A stretch of 64,000 nucleotides of DNA from Acidimicrobiia bacterium (GTDB lineage Bacteria > Actinomycetota > Acidimicrobiia > IMCC26256 > JAGNEX01), in NCBI GenBank assembly GCA_020637365.1, contig JACJWE010000002.1:1054001-1118000 (forward strand), in the 5' to 3' direction. Below are positions 35,031 through 42,823 of the stretch, one piece after another. The position numbers were made by a program, and so were the translations under genes. The stretch's first letter is position 1, and every line of letters starts with the position of its first letter. The notes beneath the pieces were generated by a model. It did not search any database and had not been told where the DNA came from. It saw only the letters and a list, made by a program, of their open reading frames with translations.

Positions 35031-35879
35031 TTAGTAAGTGAGAAAGCCCTCACCGGTCTTGCGTCCCAAACGACCAGCGGAAACCAGTCGCTTCAGGGTC
35101 GGCGCTGGCGCGTAGTTGGGGTCGCGGAACTCGTTGTACAGCGCTTCGAGGATCGAGAGTGATGTGTCCAGGCCGACGAGGTCGAGTAGAGCAAAAGGCC
35201 CCATCGGGTGGCCGGTCCCGCCCTTCATGGCAGCGTCGATGTCTTCTTTAGACGCGACGCCGTTTTCCCACATGCGGCTCGCGTTGTTGAGATATGGGAA
35301 CAACAGTGCATTGACGATGAATCCGGCGACGTCTTTAACCGCTACCGGGTTTTTGCCGCATGAAACCGCGAATTCGGTGGCGACTTCGGCCGTTTCCTCG
35401 CTGGTGGTGATGGCGCTGACGATCTCGACCAAGCTCATCGCAGGCGCCGGGTTGAAGAAGTGGACGCCGAGCACCTGAGCGGGGCGAGAGGTCGCGACCG
35501 CCATCTCCACGATCGGCAGCGTCGATGTGTTGGTCGCCAAGATCGCGTCCGCCTTGACGATCGCGTCGAGCTCAGCGAAGAGTGCCTTCTTGATATCGAG
35601 GTTTTCGACGACGGACTCGATCACTAGATCACAATCGGCCAAGGCGCCGAGATCGGCCGTTCCGGTAACCCGTCCCAAGACGGTCGCCGCTTCGTCGGCC
35701 TCGAGGCGTCCCCGCTCAACCTGTCGAGTCAGCGACTTCTCGAGTTTGGCGAGCGTCGCGTCCGCCGTTTCTTGTTTCCGGCTCCGCAAGACGACGTTGT
35801 AGCCGCTTTTAGCTGCGACTTCAGCGATGCCCGAGCCCATGATGCCCGAGCCGCAAATCCCGACGTTTGAAATGCTCAT
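35031..35879 (-). CDS. 3-hydroxybutyryl-CoA dehydrogenase
   Basis: A 282-residue short-form 3-hydroxyacyl-CoA dehydrogenase that interconverts acetoacetyl-CoA and 3-hydroxybutyryl-CoA with NAD(P). The Rossmann motif GICGSGIMGSGIAEVAAKSG opens the protein. Catalytic residues fit the family: Ser in ATNTSTLPI, His in GVHFFNPAPAMSLVEI and Asn in AGFIVNALLFPYLNNA. The C-terminal helical domain (GTGHPMGPFALLDLVGLDTSL) is intact and ends EGFLTY. The ATG at 35879 has an AGAGGAAG ribosome site. It could feed polyhydroxybutyrate, butyrate or ethylmalonyl-CoA routes; no partner gene is adjacent. Confidence 0.92.
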   Translation of the reverse strand: MSISNVGICGSGIMGSGIAEVAAKSGYNVVLRSRKQETADATLAKLEKSLTRQVERGRLEADEAATVLGRVTGTADLGALADCDLVIESVVENLDIKKALFAELDAIVKADAILATNTSTLPIVEMAVATSRPAQVLGVHFFNPAPAMSLVEIVSAITTSEETAEVATEFAVSCGKNPVAVKDVAGFIVNALLFPYLNNASRMWENGVASKEDIDAAMKGGTGHPMGPFALLDLVGLDTSLSILEALYNEFRDPNYAPAPTLKRLVSAGRLGRKTGEGFLTY

Positions 35880-36084
35880 GCGTTCTTCCTCTGGTGGATG
35901 GGCCTGGTCGCCCCGTTGCACGTTTCCGCCGTTCGCGGAACAGAACTCACAATGTTACCGATGCGTAATGGATGGTCCTCAAGTGCCTCGCCTCGATCGC
36001 ACACAGCGTCGACGTGTCGGTCCCTACGCCGCTGTCTGTGCGGTGGCAAGCTTGCCCTTCGAACGGAGTCAAAGAGGAGCTTCA

Positions 36085-36828
36085 ATGTCTGGTTCAACGA
36101 CAGGCGGACAACTGGTGCTCGGCGGCGGCGCGCTGCTGGAGGCAAACGCTGCGGACCTGCGCCGACAACTGGTGGCCGCGGCGGCCGAACGAGGTGGGAG
36201 CTCGTCACTCGACGCGGTGCTGATCCCGACCGCCGCAGCGTTCGAAGGTGTCGACGATGTCACCGCGTCGGCTACCGCCGAGCTCGAGGCGCTGGGTTGT
36301 CGCGTCGACGTGCTCGACGGGGCACATCACAGCGATTTTGAATCGGTGGCGATGGAACGGATAGCGCGGGCGTCGGTGGTGTGGATCGCGGATGGATCGG
36401 CGTTGCATCTGCGGTCGGTGCTGATCGATACAGGACTGTCGGGTGCCATAAGTCGATCGATCGCCGCCGGGGGTGTCGTCATCGCTGACGGTGCAGGTGC
36501 GGAGGTGCTGTGCGATCCCATGATCGACCCGCGGGGTGGAGCCTTCACCGTCGGGCTCGGCGTTGTCCGCAACTGTTCGGTCATCGGCGACCTGGAGTCA
36601 TTTCCTGCGCAGAGGCGTCAACGTTCGATCGAGATGGTCGGCCCCGACCGTTGGCTGATCGGAATCCCAGCGACGAGTGCATGGGCATTTCAATCTGAAA
36701 CAGGCTGGTCGCAGCTCGGCAGCGCCCCCATCGCCGTCTTGGCTGGCCCCGGACGAACGGGTCCGACGACCTGGGATGACAGCCCGGAAGTCCACGGGCC
36801 GCTCAAAGAGCTGGTTTCTCTGGAGTGA
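36085..36828 (+). CDS. peptidase S51/cyanophycinase-like protein, catalytic serine apparently missing
   Basis: A 247-residue protein with the class-I glutamine-amidotransferase-like S51 fold: LVLGGGALLEA at the start, DAVLIPTAAAF, LGCRVDVLDGAHHSDFES and VVWIADGSALHLRSVL. In active cyanophycinases the nucleophile sits in GTSAGA; here the matching loop is IADGAGAEVL, with Gly where Ser is expected. The protein is therefore probably not a serine hydrolase and may bind a ligand or use other residues. ATG 36085 follows AGAGGAG. It is flanked by convergent terminator hairpins and forms its own unit. Confidence 0.7.
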   Translation: MSGSTTGGQLVLGGGALLEANAADLRRQLVAAAAERGGSSSLDAVLIPTAAAFEGVDDVTASATAELEALGCRVDVLDGAHHSDFESVAMERIARASVVWIADGSALHLRSVLIDTGLSGAISRSIAAGGVVIADGAGAEVLCDPMIDPRGGAFTVGLGVVRNCSVIGDLESFPAQRRQRSIEMVGPDRWLIGIPATSAWAFQSETGWSQLGSAPIAVLAGPGRTGPTTWDDSPEVHGPLKELVSLE

Positions 36829-36845
36829 CGGGCATTGCTCCCGTC
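36827..36845 (+). terminator. terminator-like hairpin after the S51-like gene
   Basis: GACGGG (36827-36832) pairs with CCCGTC (36840-36845) around a 7-base loop and begins inside the stop codon. The following sequence is not T-rich, so strength is uncertain. Confidence 0.4.
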
Positions 36846-36960
36846 CGTTGTAAGGCTCCGCCGACTCGCGTGAGCTAGCTCGAGGGCTTTGGGTGTCAGC
36901 CGACGCGCCGAAGTGCGGCAGGGTGCTGGCCAGGGTTGTCTGACCGGAGCGGTGGCCTGG

Positions 36961-38016
36961 CTACTCGGTGATCTGTCGCGCCACGGCGCGGAGAGTTCTA
37001 ACGGGAAAGGCGGGGAGGGTGCCGGTGGTTTGGAGGGGAATGACGCCGATGGTGCCTGCGAGGTTGTAGTGGATGGTCCAGTTGGCGGTGACGGTGATGT
37101 CGTAGTCGCCTGAGTTGGGGTAGTGGTGGGTGAGTTGTCCGTCGGGGTAGGGGGCGCCGGGGGTGGTGATGCCGGTTTGGGTTTCGCCGTCGCCCCAGTT
37201 GATGGTGAGGGTTGCTGTGCCGGTGATGTGGAGTGGGCCTGCTGGTGAGGTGATGGTTTCGTTGAGGTGGAGGTTCATGCCGGTTTCGAGGTAGGTGAGG
37301 AGTCCTGGGATTCCTTTGCCTGCTTGGACGTGGGGGTTGGGGGTGGCGACGGTTGTTTGGTGGGTCCAGTTCCAGATGGTGTCGAGGACGATTTGGGGTG
37401 GTCCACCGGGGTTGATGTTGGAGACGGGTTCCGCGGCGGGTGGTGTTGCGTCGAGTTGTGCCCAGTGGGCGCGGGCGAGGGCGTAGAGGTCGGGGAGGTC
37501 TTGGTTGAGGTCGTAGAGCATGCGGTTGGCGGTGTAGTTGGGGTCGTTTGATAGTCGTGCGATGACGCCCCATGGTTGGTCGAAGGCGATGTCGTTGAGT
37601 GTTCGTGTCCAGAGTTTTTGTTCGGCTTGGATGCGTTGTTGTTCTTGGGCGTAGGCGATTTGTTCTGCTGTCAGCGTGGTCGCCTGGTTTTGGGTGGTGT
37701 TTTGGTCGCGGCCGACGTTCGTGTTTTGCCCTCCTGACCCGGATTGTTGGCCGTCGTTGTTCGAGTTCGAAGTCTGCTGCCCAGAGGTCGAATTGTTCCG
37801 CTGGCTCCCGTTCCCGCCGCCGGAAGTCGAACCCGTGAGGTCCCAATTGAGGTTGTCGCCGCGGGTGCCGACCTGTAGCTCGGGTTGGATGTCGCTGCGC
37901 GGCGGTGGGGGCGGGGTCGCCTGGCGGTGGAGGCTCGGAGTCTCTTCATGGGCTCCAACAACGTTCGCTGCTACGACCGCGCTCGGGGTGAGCAAGAACA
38001 GGATCAAGAGCGTCAT
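36961..38016 (-). CDS. secreted PKD-domain-like protein
   Basis: A 351-residue exported protein. A hydrophobic N-terminus (TLLILFLLTPSAVVAANVVGA) acts as signal. Residues about 35-125 are a low-complexity Gly/Ser/Asn/Gln linker, 125-220 contain a helical segment (AEQIAYAQEQQRIQAEQKLW), and 255-340 carry a PKD-like beta-sandwich (ATLTINWGDGETQTG, then YPDGQLTHHYPNSGDYDITVTANW). Codons from about 37020 to 37680 end in C almost throughout, unlike most neighbours. An earlier start cannot be excluded. The function is unknown; a surface or binding role is likely. Confidence 0.72.
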   Translation of the reverse strand: MTLLILFLLTPSAVVAANVVGAHEETPSLHRQATPPPPPRSDIQPELQVGTRGDNLNWDLTGSTSGGGNGSQRNNSTSGQQTSNSNNDGQQSGSGGQNTNVGRDQNTTQNQATTLTAEQIAYAQEQQRIQAEQKLWTRTLNDIAFDQPWGVIARLSNDPNYTANRMLYDLNQDLPDLYALARAHWAQLDATPPAAEPVSNINPGGPPQIVLDTIWNWTHQTTVATPNPHVQAGKGIPGLLTYLETGMNLHLNETITSPAGPLHITGTATLTINWGDGETQTGITTPGAPYPDGQLTHHYPNSGDYDITVTANWTIHYNLAGTIGVIPLQTTGTLPAFPVRTLRAVARQITE

Positions 38017-38430
38017 GGTGTGAGCGCGAGCACGCTTGAAGAAGGTGCAAATGACCGGCCCCTCCCAGGATCGGACTGCATTTTCGCACGAAACGGCTCA
38101 GATCCGGCCAATCGCCGGGACGACAACATTCCCCGCCAGCCGGTGGGATTCAGCCAGTTGGCTGGTCCATTCCTGATCAGGCCGAAACCAGCGGTCTGGC
38201 TGGCTGCCGTCTCAGGTATGAAACGTTGCCGAACGAACATGCAGGGCAGTGCTCTGCTCATTGTTCGATATCTGAACTTCATGCACTCGAAGATCTGGTC
38301 GTAGTGCTCCATTCGCCACGTGAGGAGCATCGGGGTTGCCATAGTCGAGATCAGCAAGGAAGCTCTCGATCATGGCTCTTCTGAACGGAGCGACAGCGCT
38401 TTCGCGCACTCGGGGTCGCCGGTCCGATCG
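38017..38430. other. gap of 414 bases between two exported-protein genes
   Basis: Several short frames cross it on both strands, none with recognisable domains or clear ribosome sites. It may hold the promoter of the PKD-like gene. I see no strong hairpin. Confidence 0.4.
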
Positions 38431-38904
38431 CTACGCCCGCTTTCGAGACCGGACCAGTGCCTGGATGTAGTTGAGGACGCGAGCGGCGTATTCGGGTGTG
38501 GGGCCGTTTTCGGGGATGTTCCAGGCTGCTGGGTCGGGGTCGGGGAGTGCGACGTATTTGGTGACTTCTTCGCGGGTGAGGTATTTGGGTGAGAAGTCGG
38601 CGGGGTCCATGCCTTCGGGGACGGGTTCCCAGAACGGGGCGGCGGCCGAGTCGTCGTAGATGATGGTGGGTGGGGTGGTGATGACGACGCCGTCGTATTG
38701 GGGGAGGGTGCCGGTGATGTTGTTGCCGGCGAGGGATGTGTCGAACGTGGTTTGCGATTGCTCGGTGGCGGTGGTTGATCCGTTGGGTGCTTGGGTCGCG
38801 TTGCTGGTGCTGTTGCCGTTGCTGCATCCAGAGGCGGTGATCGTGAGGATGGCGATGGTCGCGATCAACGGCAAGAAGCGTTTTATGTTCTTTTGTGTAT
38901 TCAC
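38431..38904 (-). CDS. putative lipoprotein
   Basis: A 157-residue protein with a lipoprotein signal: positively charged MNTQKNIKR, a hydrophobic stretch LPLIATIAILTITASGC, and a lipobox ending at Cys27 (TASGC). A short Ser/Thr/Asn-rich linker follows, then a soluble domain with WEPVPEGMDPADFSPKYLTREEV and several proline-rich turns. I know no family for it. Like the PKD-like gene downstream, it uses strongly C-ending codons, so the two may have arrived or evolved together. It is probably anchored to the outer face of the membrane. Confidence 0.7.
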   Translation of the reverse strand: MNTQKNIKRFLPLIATIAILTITASGCSNGNSTSNATQAPNGSTTATEQSQTTFDTSLAGNNITGTLPQYDGVVITTPPTIIYDDSAAAPFWEPVPEGMDPADFSPKYLTREEVTKYVALPDPDPAAWNIPENGPTPEYAARVLNYIQALVRSRKRA

Positions 38905-38995
38905 GGCGCGGAAGCGTAGTGAATGAAATCACCGGTCAGCGAATAGTGCGCGATTTCGAGATGGGTCGCTGAGACAGGACTCCTGAGAGCGTTAG

Positions 38996-39316
38996 CTACT
39001 GCAGCTTTGCTCGAACGGTAAGCGATGCTTCGCCTCCCGCCTTGCCAAGAAACCAACCGGCTTCGGCACTGAGCGAGACGGCGAACTCAACCTCTGCCTC
39101 TCTGAGTTCAAGTTCGCTCAGCGATCCCCGGAGCTCGCCAATTACCCGCTGGATTACGGTGGTGGCACCATCAAAGCGGATCGCCAACCGTTCACCGAGG
39201 CGCTCGGTGCCTCCAGCCAAGATTTCGCTACCGCCGTCTTCCAACGCGCGGGCGTCAGAGGTTCCGACCCATAGTCGGCTCCCATCAGAAAGCTGTACAC
39301 CAGTCAACCTGGGCAT
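38996..39316 (-). CDS. trypsin-co-occurring domain 1 (TCD1, CU044_2847-type) protein
   Basis: A 106-residue protein matching the small TCD1/CU044_2847 family. The diagnostic C-terminal pattern EVEFAVSLSAEAGWFLGKAGGEASLTVRAKL is close to the family form, in which a strand with EFG(V/I)KLSAEAG is followed by an A-K-A-E-A-x-F strand. These domains were described next to trypsin-like peptidases and NTPase conflict systems, where they are thought to act as adaptors. Here no trypsin or NTPase is adjacent, but a papain-like peptidase gene lies directly upstream, 57 bases away on the same strand. Function is inferred from context. Confidence 0.75.
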   Translation of the reverse strand: MPRLTGVQLSDGSRLWVGTSDARALEDGGSEILAGGTERLGERLAIRFDGATTVIQRVIGELRGSLSELELREAEVEFAVSLSAEAGWFLGKAGGEASLTVRAKLQ

Positions 39317-39373
39317 TGCTGGGTCCTCCCGGTTTGGGGTGGGGTCCTATGTGGACGGATGCGGAGGTCGGCC

Positions 39374-40852
39374 CTAGTTCCGAATGAGCGGGTACACCGG
39401 GCCGGTCAGAGCACTTGGGTATGGCTTGAGGTCGTCGAGGACGACGGAGAGGGTTTCCTGGTGATCCAGGGATGTGGCCTTTGCGTCACCGCCGACGTTG
39501 CGAGCGAGAAGCGCGGGTGAGTCGGCACTTGCGAGGTGATGTGCGGTCGCGTCGATCAGCGCTTCGCCAACGACGCATGGCTTGTCGTTCTTGGCGAGCT
39601 CTTCATCTATGGCTTCGACCACCCACAGGTATTTCGGAAGATGCATCGTTCGATAGAAATCGGCAAGCTCGCTCGGCAGCCGGTCAGCGACGCGCTGTTT
39701 GAACTTTGCCCCTGTCGTTACGTGGGTCCGGTATCGAAGTCTGTTCTTGGGGATCCGTGTGCAACAGTTGTGCTGCGCCGCGGCACTGAGTTTATCGATG
39801 ATGAAGGTCAGCCGTTCTCGACCCAGCCACTCGGCGCGTTCGGCAGTGATGTACACCTTACTGGGCAACGCCGGAATGGCTGCTCTCCATCCAGAACGCT
39901 CATAGTCGAGGTTCGCCCACGGATTGAGGTAGTCGTCGCGGCCCAGAGATTCGAGGTAGGGGCCCTGGACATCGTCGTGCACAACGAGGCATGTCGCGTC
40001 ATGATTCGACGTTTGTAACTGCTTGTTCGGCGTGTCGTGGTCTTTGACCTCAGGGGGGCCTGCGAAGTAGTAGCCGATAACCAGCCACGAGTGTGAGCGG
40101 TTGTAGGCGATGGTTGGAATACCAGAGTTTGCGTACCTGGCAAACGTCGAAGGGAGTGAGCTTGTCTCGCTCCGGACCGAGTCTTCCCTCGTCCTCGGTA
40201 GCGGGACCCTTTCCGGTGAGAACCCAAGGTTCTGGAGTGCGGAGAGCAGCTGCGCGACGCTTAGGCCTTCGTGAGGGGTTTGACGTCCGACGACTTCGCC
40301 ACCCATGGCCGCCTCGCGAACATCCCGAGGGAGATGTCGCGGGGAACGCCGCTGTAGATGAGCGTGATAGCTCGCCGACCAAAGGCAGGAGTGTGAACAT
40401 CGGAGGTATTGCCCGTCCTGGCCCACGAATGGAACCCCTGTCACGGACAGTGTCACCCCACGGAGATGTACTTCGTCGGTTGTGGAGCACAAGATTGCTG
40501 ACTTTAGGTGCGGAGGCGGAGAAAGCATCGTGCGTCCGACGGGACTGGTCGGCAGTGGTCTCATAACCACATATCCCAAGTAGGTGTCAGCGATCTCAGA
40601 GAGGTTCCCGAGCCCGGCCGTGAGCTCGGCGGCAAAAAAATGAACCCGCTGACAGATCGACGGGTAGCGCCGAAAAGTGGTTGAGTAGAAAAACGAGTGT
40701 TCGCTGCGAAAGTCGATGTCGATATAGCGCCATTCGACGAAGGCTGACCGTGCCCCGCCGAGACGGGCTACTTCGAGAACTCGATTCAGGGCTGGTGCGC
40801 CGAGCTGCATGGGTGTGCGGGAGTTTTGTGCAGGCTGGACCGACGCATCCAT
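39374..40852 (-). CDS. papain-like (C39-type) cysteine peptidase-like protein
   Basis: I do not recognise a named family, but the layout is that of a papain-fold cysteine peptidase. The probable nucleophile is Cys152 in RCSHSCLW, His254 follows in RSHSWLVIG, and an acidic residue comes in VVHDDVQGPYL (293-294). A 110-residue N-terminal region and a 150-residue C-terminal domain have no clear match. The conventional ATG is at 40852. However, the frame stays open upstream to about 41007 without any ATG, GTG or TTG, and reads like protein, so a CTG start at 40988-40990 or a frameshift from the upstream small gene is likely. It lies between the small gene and the TCD1 gene. Confidence 0.65.
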   Translation of the reverse strand: MDASVQPAQNSRTPMQLGAPALNRVLEVARLGGARSAFVEWRYIDIDFRSEHSFFYSTTFRRYPSICQRVHFFAAELTAGLGNLSEIADTYLGYVVMRPLPTSPVGRTMLSPPPHLKSAILCSTTDEVHLRGVTLSVTGVPFVGQDGQYLRCSHSCLWSASYHAHLQRRSPRHLPRDVREAAMGGEVVGRQTPHEGLSVAQLLSALQNLGFSPERVPLPRTREDSVRSETSSLPSTFARYANSGIPTIAYNRSHSWLVIGYYFAGPPEVKDHDTPNKQLQTSNHDATCLVVHDDVQGPYLESLGRDDYLNPWANLDYERSGWRAAIPALPSKVYITAERAEWLGRERLTFIIDKLSAAAQHNCCTRIPKNRLRYRTHVTTGAKFKQRVADRLPSELADFYRTMHLPKYLWVVEAIDEELAKNDKPCVVGEALIDATAHHLASADSPALLARNVGGDAKATSLDHQETLSVVLDDLKPYPSALTGPVYPLIRN

Positions 40853-40986
40853 GGCTTCTTTGGCTAGTTCTCCAGCGCCGGGTTGGGGAATGTAGTAGTC
40901 GCGCAGTTGGGACCAGCTTGCGTCATCGTCGCTCAGGGTGACGATGAACCCAAGTTCGGAGTCTGTGGGGGACCAAGTGGAAAAAT

Positions 40987-41184
40987 TCAGAGCAAGATCT
41001 CCGACGAACTGATGATTTCGTCACGTTCGGCGTCCGCTAGCCGTTCGAGTTCAGTTTGGAAGGCTGCGCGCTGCGCCGAAGTCGGCGTGTACTCGTCGGA
41101 GAGTGATTGAGACGTTGGAGTTCCGGATGCCCGAACCAGTTTGGCTCCGGACGGCACTCCAAATCGGGTCAACTCGTCACTCAT
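40987..41184 (-). CDS. small helical protein upstream of the peptidase
   Basis: A 65-residue protein starting at ATG 41184 (MSDELTRFG). The C-terminal half is a predicted amphipathic helix rich in Glu, Arg and Ala (AAFQTELERLADAERDEIIS). No family is recognised. Its TGA stop overlaps a CTG codon (CTGA) in the frame of the peptidase gene, so the two are either translationally coupled or parts of one longer protein separated by an indel. Confidence 0.5.
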   Translation of the reverse strand: MSDELTRFGVPSGAKLVRASGTPTSQSLSDEYTPTSAQRAAFQTELERLADAERDEIISSSEILL

Positions 41185-41561
41185 CGATTCTCCCAAAGAT
41201 CGGTTTGCCCTGGGGCCTGGGGCTGACCTTCAACCTGACGGTCGAGCCGATCGGGCAACACTCAGCTGCGTTGCCAAGCCTAACAGGCTAGACATGCTGG
41301 GCGGTTCCAAGCGTATTGCACCGGTGTTCGTGCAATACGCGCACGCTGAGGTCTCATCGTGCGCACCGGCCCGAACGGTGATTCCTGGCTCATCTGGTCT
41401 CCCGACAAGCCCATGCACCATCGCCTTGCGCGGAGTCCTTTGGGGTCGAGGCGCTCCCCGGTCAATAGTGCCAACGTCTGGATGGGTCGGCGCACTCAAC
41501 GGACCATGAAGCGAGGTTGGCTTCTCTGCAAACCCGCACGTCGGAGGGGCGTTAGCCAGCG
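41185..41561. other. gap of 377 bases with a perfect inverted repeat
   Basis: No gene is supported. The region probably carries the promoter of the minus-strand small gene/peptidase/TCD1 cassette, and holds the inverted repeat at 41311-41340. Confidence 0.45.
41311..41340. promoter_or_regulatory. perfect 10-bp inverted repeat with 10-base spacer
   Basis: GCGTATTGCA (41311-41320) and TGCAATACGC (41331-41340) are exact reverse complements separated by CCGGTGTTCG. The arms centre one 20-base period (two helical turns) apart, as in many dimeric-regulator operators. No T-run follows in either direction, so it is less likely a terminator. Confidence 0.5.
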
Positions 41562-41852
41562 TTAGCCCGGACGTCGTGGAGCGTTTTGCGATGTGGAGCT
41601 GCACCCTTCTGGGAAATCCATAGCGCCCGCAAGGCTGGAGAGCAGCAAGATTCCGGCACCCGAGAGGATCTCGGTCGCCGTGGGGCGAGCTGCGAGATCC
41701 TCGGCTTGTTGGGGATCCATCGGGGTGATCAGGACGGTGTCTCGCCCGTCTGTGTCCTCATCGGGCGTGCCGTTCTGGTCGGCAACGTTGAGGGTCGCAG
41801 CGGTAGCGGCGCCGGTCGATTGCTCGAACGCAGACCGGGGCTCGACCGACAA
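41562..41852 (-). CDS. small hypothetical protein with one hydrophobic segment
   Basis: A 96-residue frame starting at TTG 41852, with an acidic, polar N-terminal part (DQNGTPDEDTDGRD) and a hydrophobic stretch ILSGAGILLLSSLAGAM at about residues 63-79. There is no recognisable family and no clear ribosome site. It begins 15 bases after the stop of another small membrane-protein gene on the same strand, which supports a two-gene unit. It may not be real. Confidence 0.35.
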   Translation of the reverse strand: MSVEPRSAFEQSTGAATAATLNVADQNGTPDEDTDGRDTVLITPMDPQQAEDLAARPTATEILSGAGILLLSSLAGAMDFPEGCSSTSQNAPRRPG

Positions 41853-41867
41853 TCGCTCTGATACCGC

Positions 41868-42044
41868 TTAAGAATCTGGCGAGTCGGGGCTGTCGAGGCC
41901 ACTGAGGGGACTTGCTGGAGATGGTGACAGTACCGTGATCCAGACGATAAGCATCGTTCCAAGAATCGCAGCGAACAGGGTGTTGAACGCCTGCCCGTCT
42001 CGCGTCGGTGACGCCAAAGCTGTCTGAGCGCCTTTCTCTGCCAT
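41868..42044 (-). CDS. 58-residue single-pass membrane protein
   Basis: A short frame from ATG 42044 to TAA 41868. A polar N-terminus of about 20 residues precedes one clear membrane helix (LFAAILGTMLIVWITVL), followed by a Ser/Pro/Asp tail. It has ordinary local codon use, but no family is known and the ribosome site is weak. Together with the frame at 41562-41852 it could form a small membrane-protein operon. Confidence 0.4.
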   Translation of the reverse strand: MAEKGAQTALASPTRDGQAFNTLFAAILGTMLIVWITVLSPSPASPLSGLDSPDSPDS

Positions 42045-42371
42045 CACCTTTCCCCGCTCTCCTCACACGGTGGCGCACCGTTGTGTGTCACCGTGTGACC
42101 GTGTCGCCGTCTGTTGTGGTCCCGAATCTCGGACCCTCGTCCGAGGCGGATTTCCCCTGCCGGATAGATATCGGCTGTCGCGCAGGGCATCTTGAGTCAA
42201 CATCTGAGGAAAGCGGCTCGCGGGTTTGTTCGGGGGAGCAGCACCCACACGTGATTTGGGAATGTCCGTCGCGAGCGAGGTTGTGGTCAGGTGGTTTTGG
42301 AGCGTCGCTGCTGGATCGGACTACATTCGCCCGGTAATTGCGTTCGTCACCGCGAAGGAGCGAGGAGAGCC
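42045..42371 (+). other. leader region of the first nuo operon, 327 bases
   Basis: No gene is supported. A possible -10 hexamer TACATT lies at 42322-42327, 45 bases before nuoA, but the matching -35 is weak, so the promoter is not fixed. A GAGGAGAG ribosome site lies at 42362-42369. Confidence 0.4.
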
Positions 42372-42821
42372 ATGTCGGCGTACCTTCCCATTTTGATGCT
42401 CTTCATCCTCGGCATCGTCTTCGCGGCGGGCTCGTTTTTGGCCGCTACGCTGCTCGGACCCTCCAAACCGAACGAGGCGAAACTCGCCGCGTATGAATGT
42501 GGAATCGTCACCGAATACGAACCGGCACGACGCTTCCCGGTCAAGTTCTATTTGGTGGCGATGATCTTCATCATCTTCGACATCGAGGTGGTGTTCCTGT
42601 ACCCGTTCGCACTCGTCTTCAAACAACTGGAGATCTTCGGTTTGTTGGCGATGGGTGCCTTTTTGTTGGCAGTGATCGTCGCATACGCCTACCTCCTCTC
42701 CTCAGGTGCCCTGAGTTGGGGCGTCGCCGGGCGGGCGGTCACCCCTGAAGTCAGGCCTCTGGTCCGCAGTGCGAATCGCCAGCCCGAGACCGTTGAAGTG
42801 CTGGCCAGGGAGGTCGCATAA
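42372..42821 (+). CDS. nuoA: NADH-quinone oxidoreductase subunit A (complex I, operon 1)
   Basis: A 149-residue membrane subunit with three helices. The conserved blocks LAAYECGIVTE, FPVKFYLVAMIFIIFDIEVVFLYPFA and the third helix LLAMGAFLLAVIVAYAYLL are present. It sits at the proximal end of the membrane arm and supports the link to the quinone site. The ATG at 42372 follows a strong AGGAGAG site and opens the 14-gene operon. The C-terminal 30 residues after the last helix are longer than usual. The next gene begins 2 bases after its stop. Confidence 0.95.
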   Translation: MSAYLPILMLFILGIVFAAGSFLAATLLGPSKPNEAKLAAYECGIVTEYEPARRFPVKFYLVAMIFIIFDIEVVFLYPFALVFKQLEIFGLLAMGAFLLAVIVAYAYLLSSGALSWGVAGRAVTPEVRPLVRSANRQPETVEVLAREVA

Positions 42822-42823
42822 CC

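Noticed and set aside
36998..37846. Overlapping Arg/His/Pro-rich frame inside the PKD-like gene
   Set aside because: The PKD-like frame has a signal peptide and a PKD-type WGDGE motif; the other frame is a low-complexity shadow.
38013..38357. 114-codon minus-strand frame between the PKD-like gene and the lipoprotein gene
   Set aside because: No ribosome site, no domain, and composition unlike a coding region.
40987..41340. Restriction-modification or toxin-antitoxin reading of the accessory region
   Set aside because: No methylase, nuclease or known antitoxin motif is visible; the TCD1 and peptidase reading fits better.
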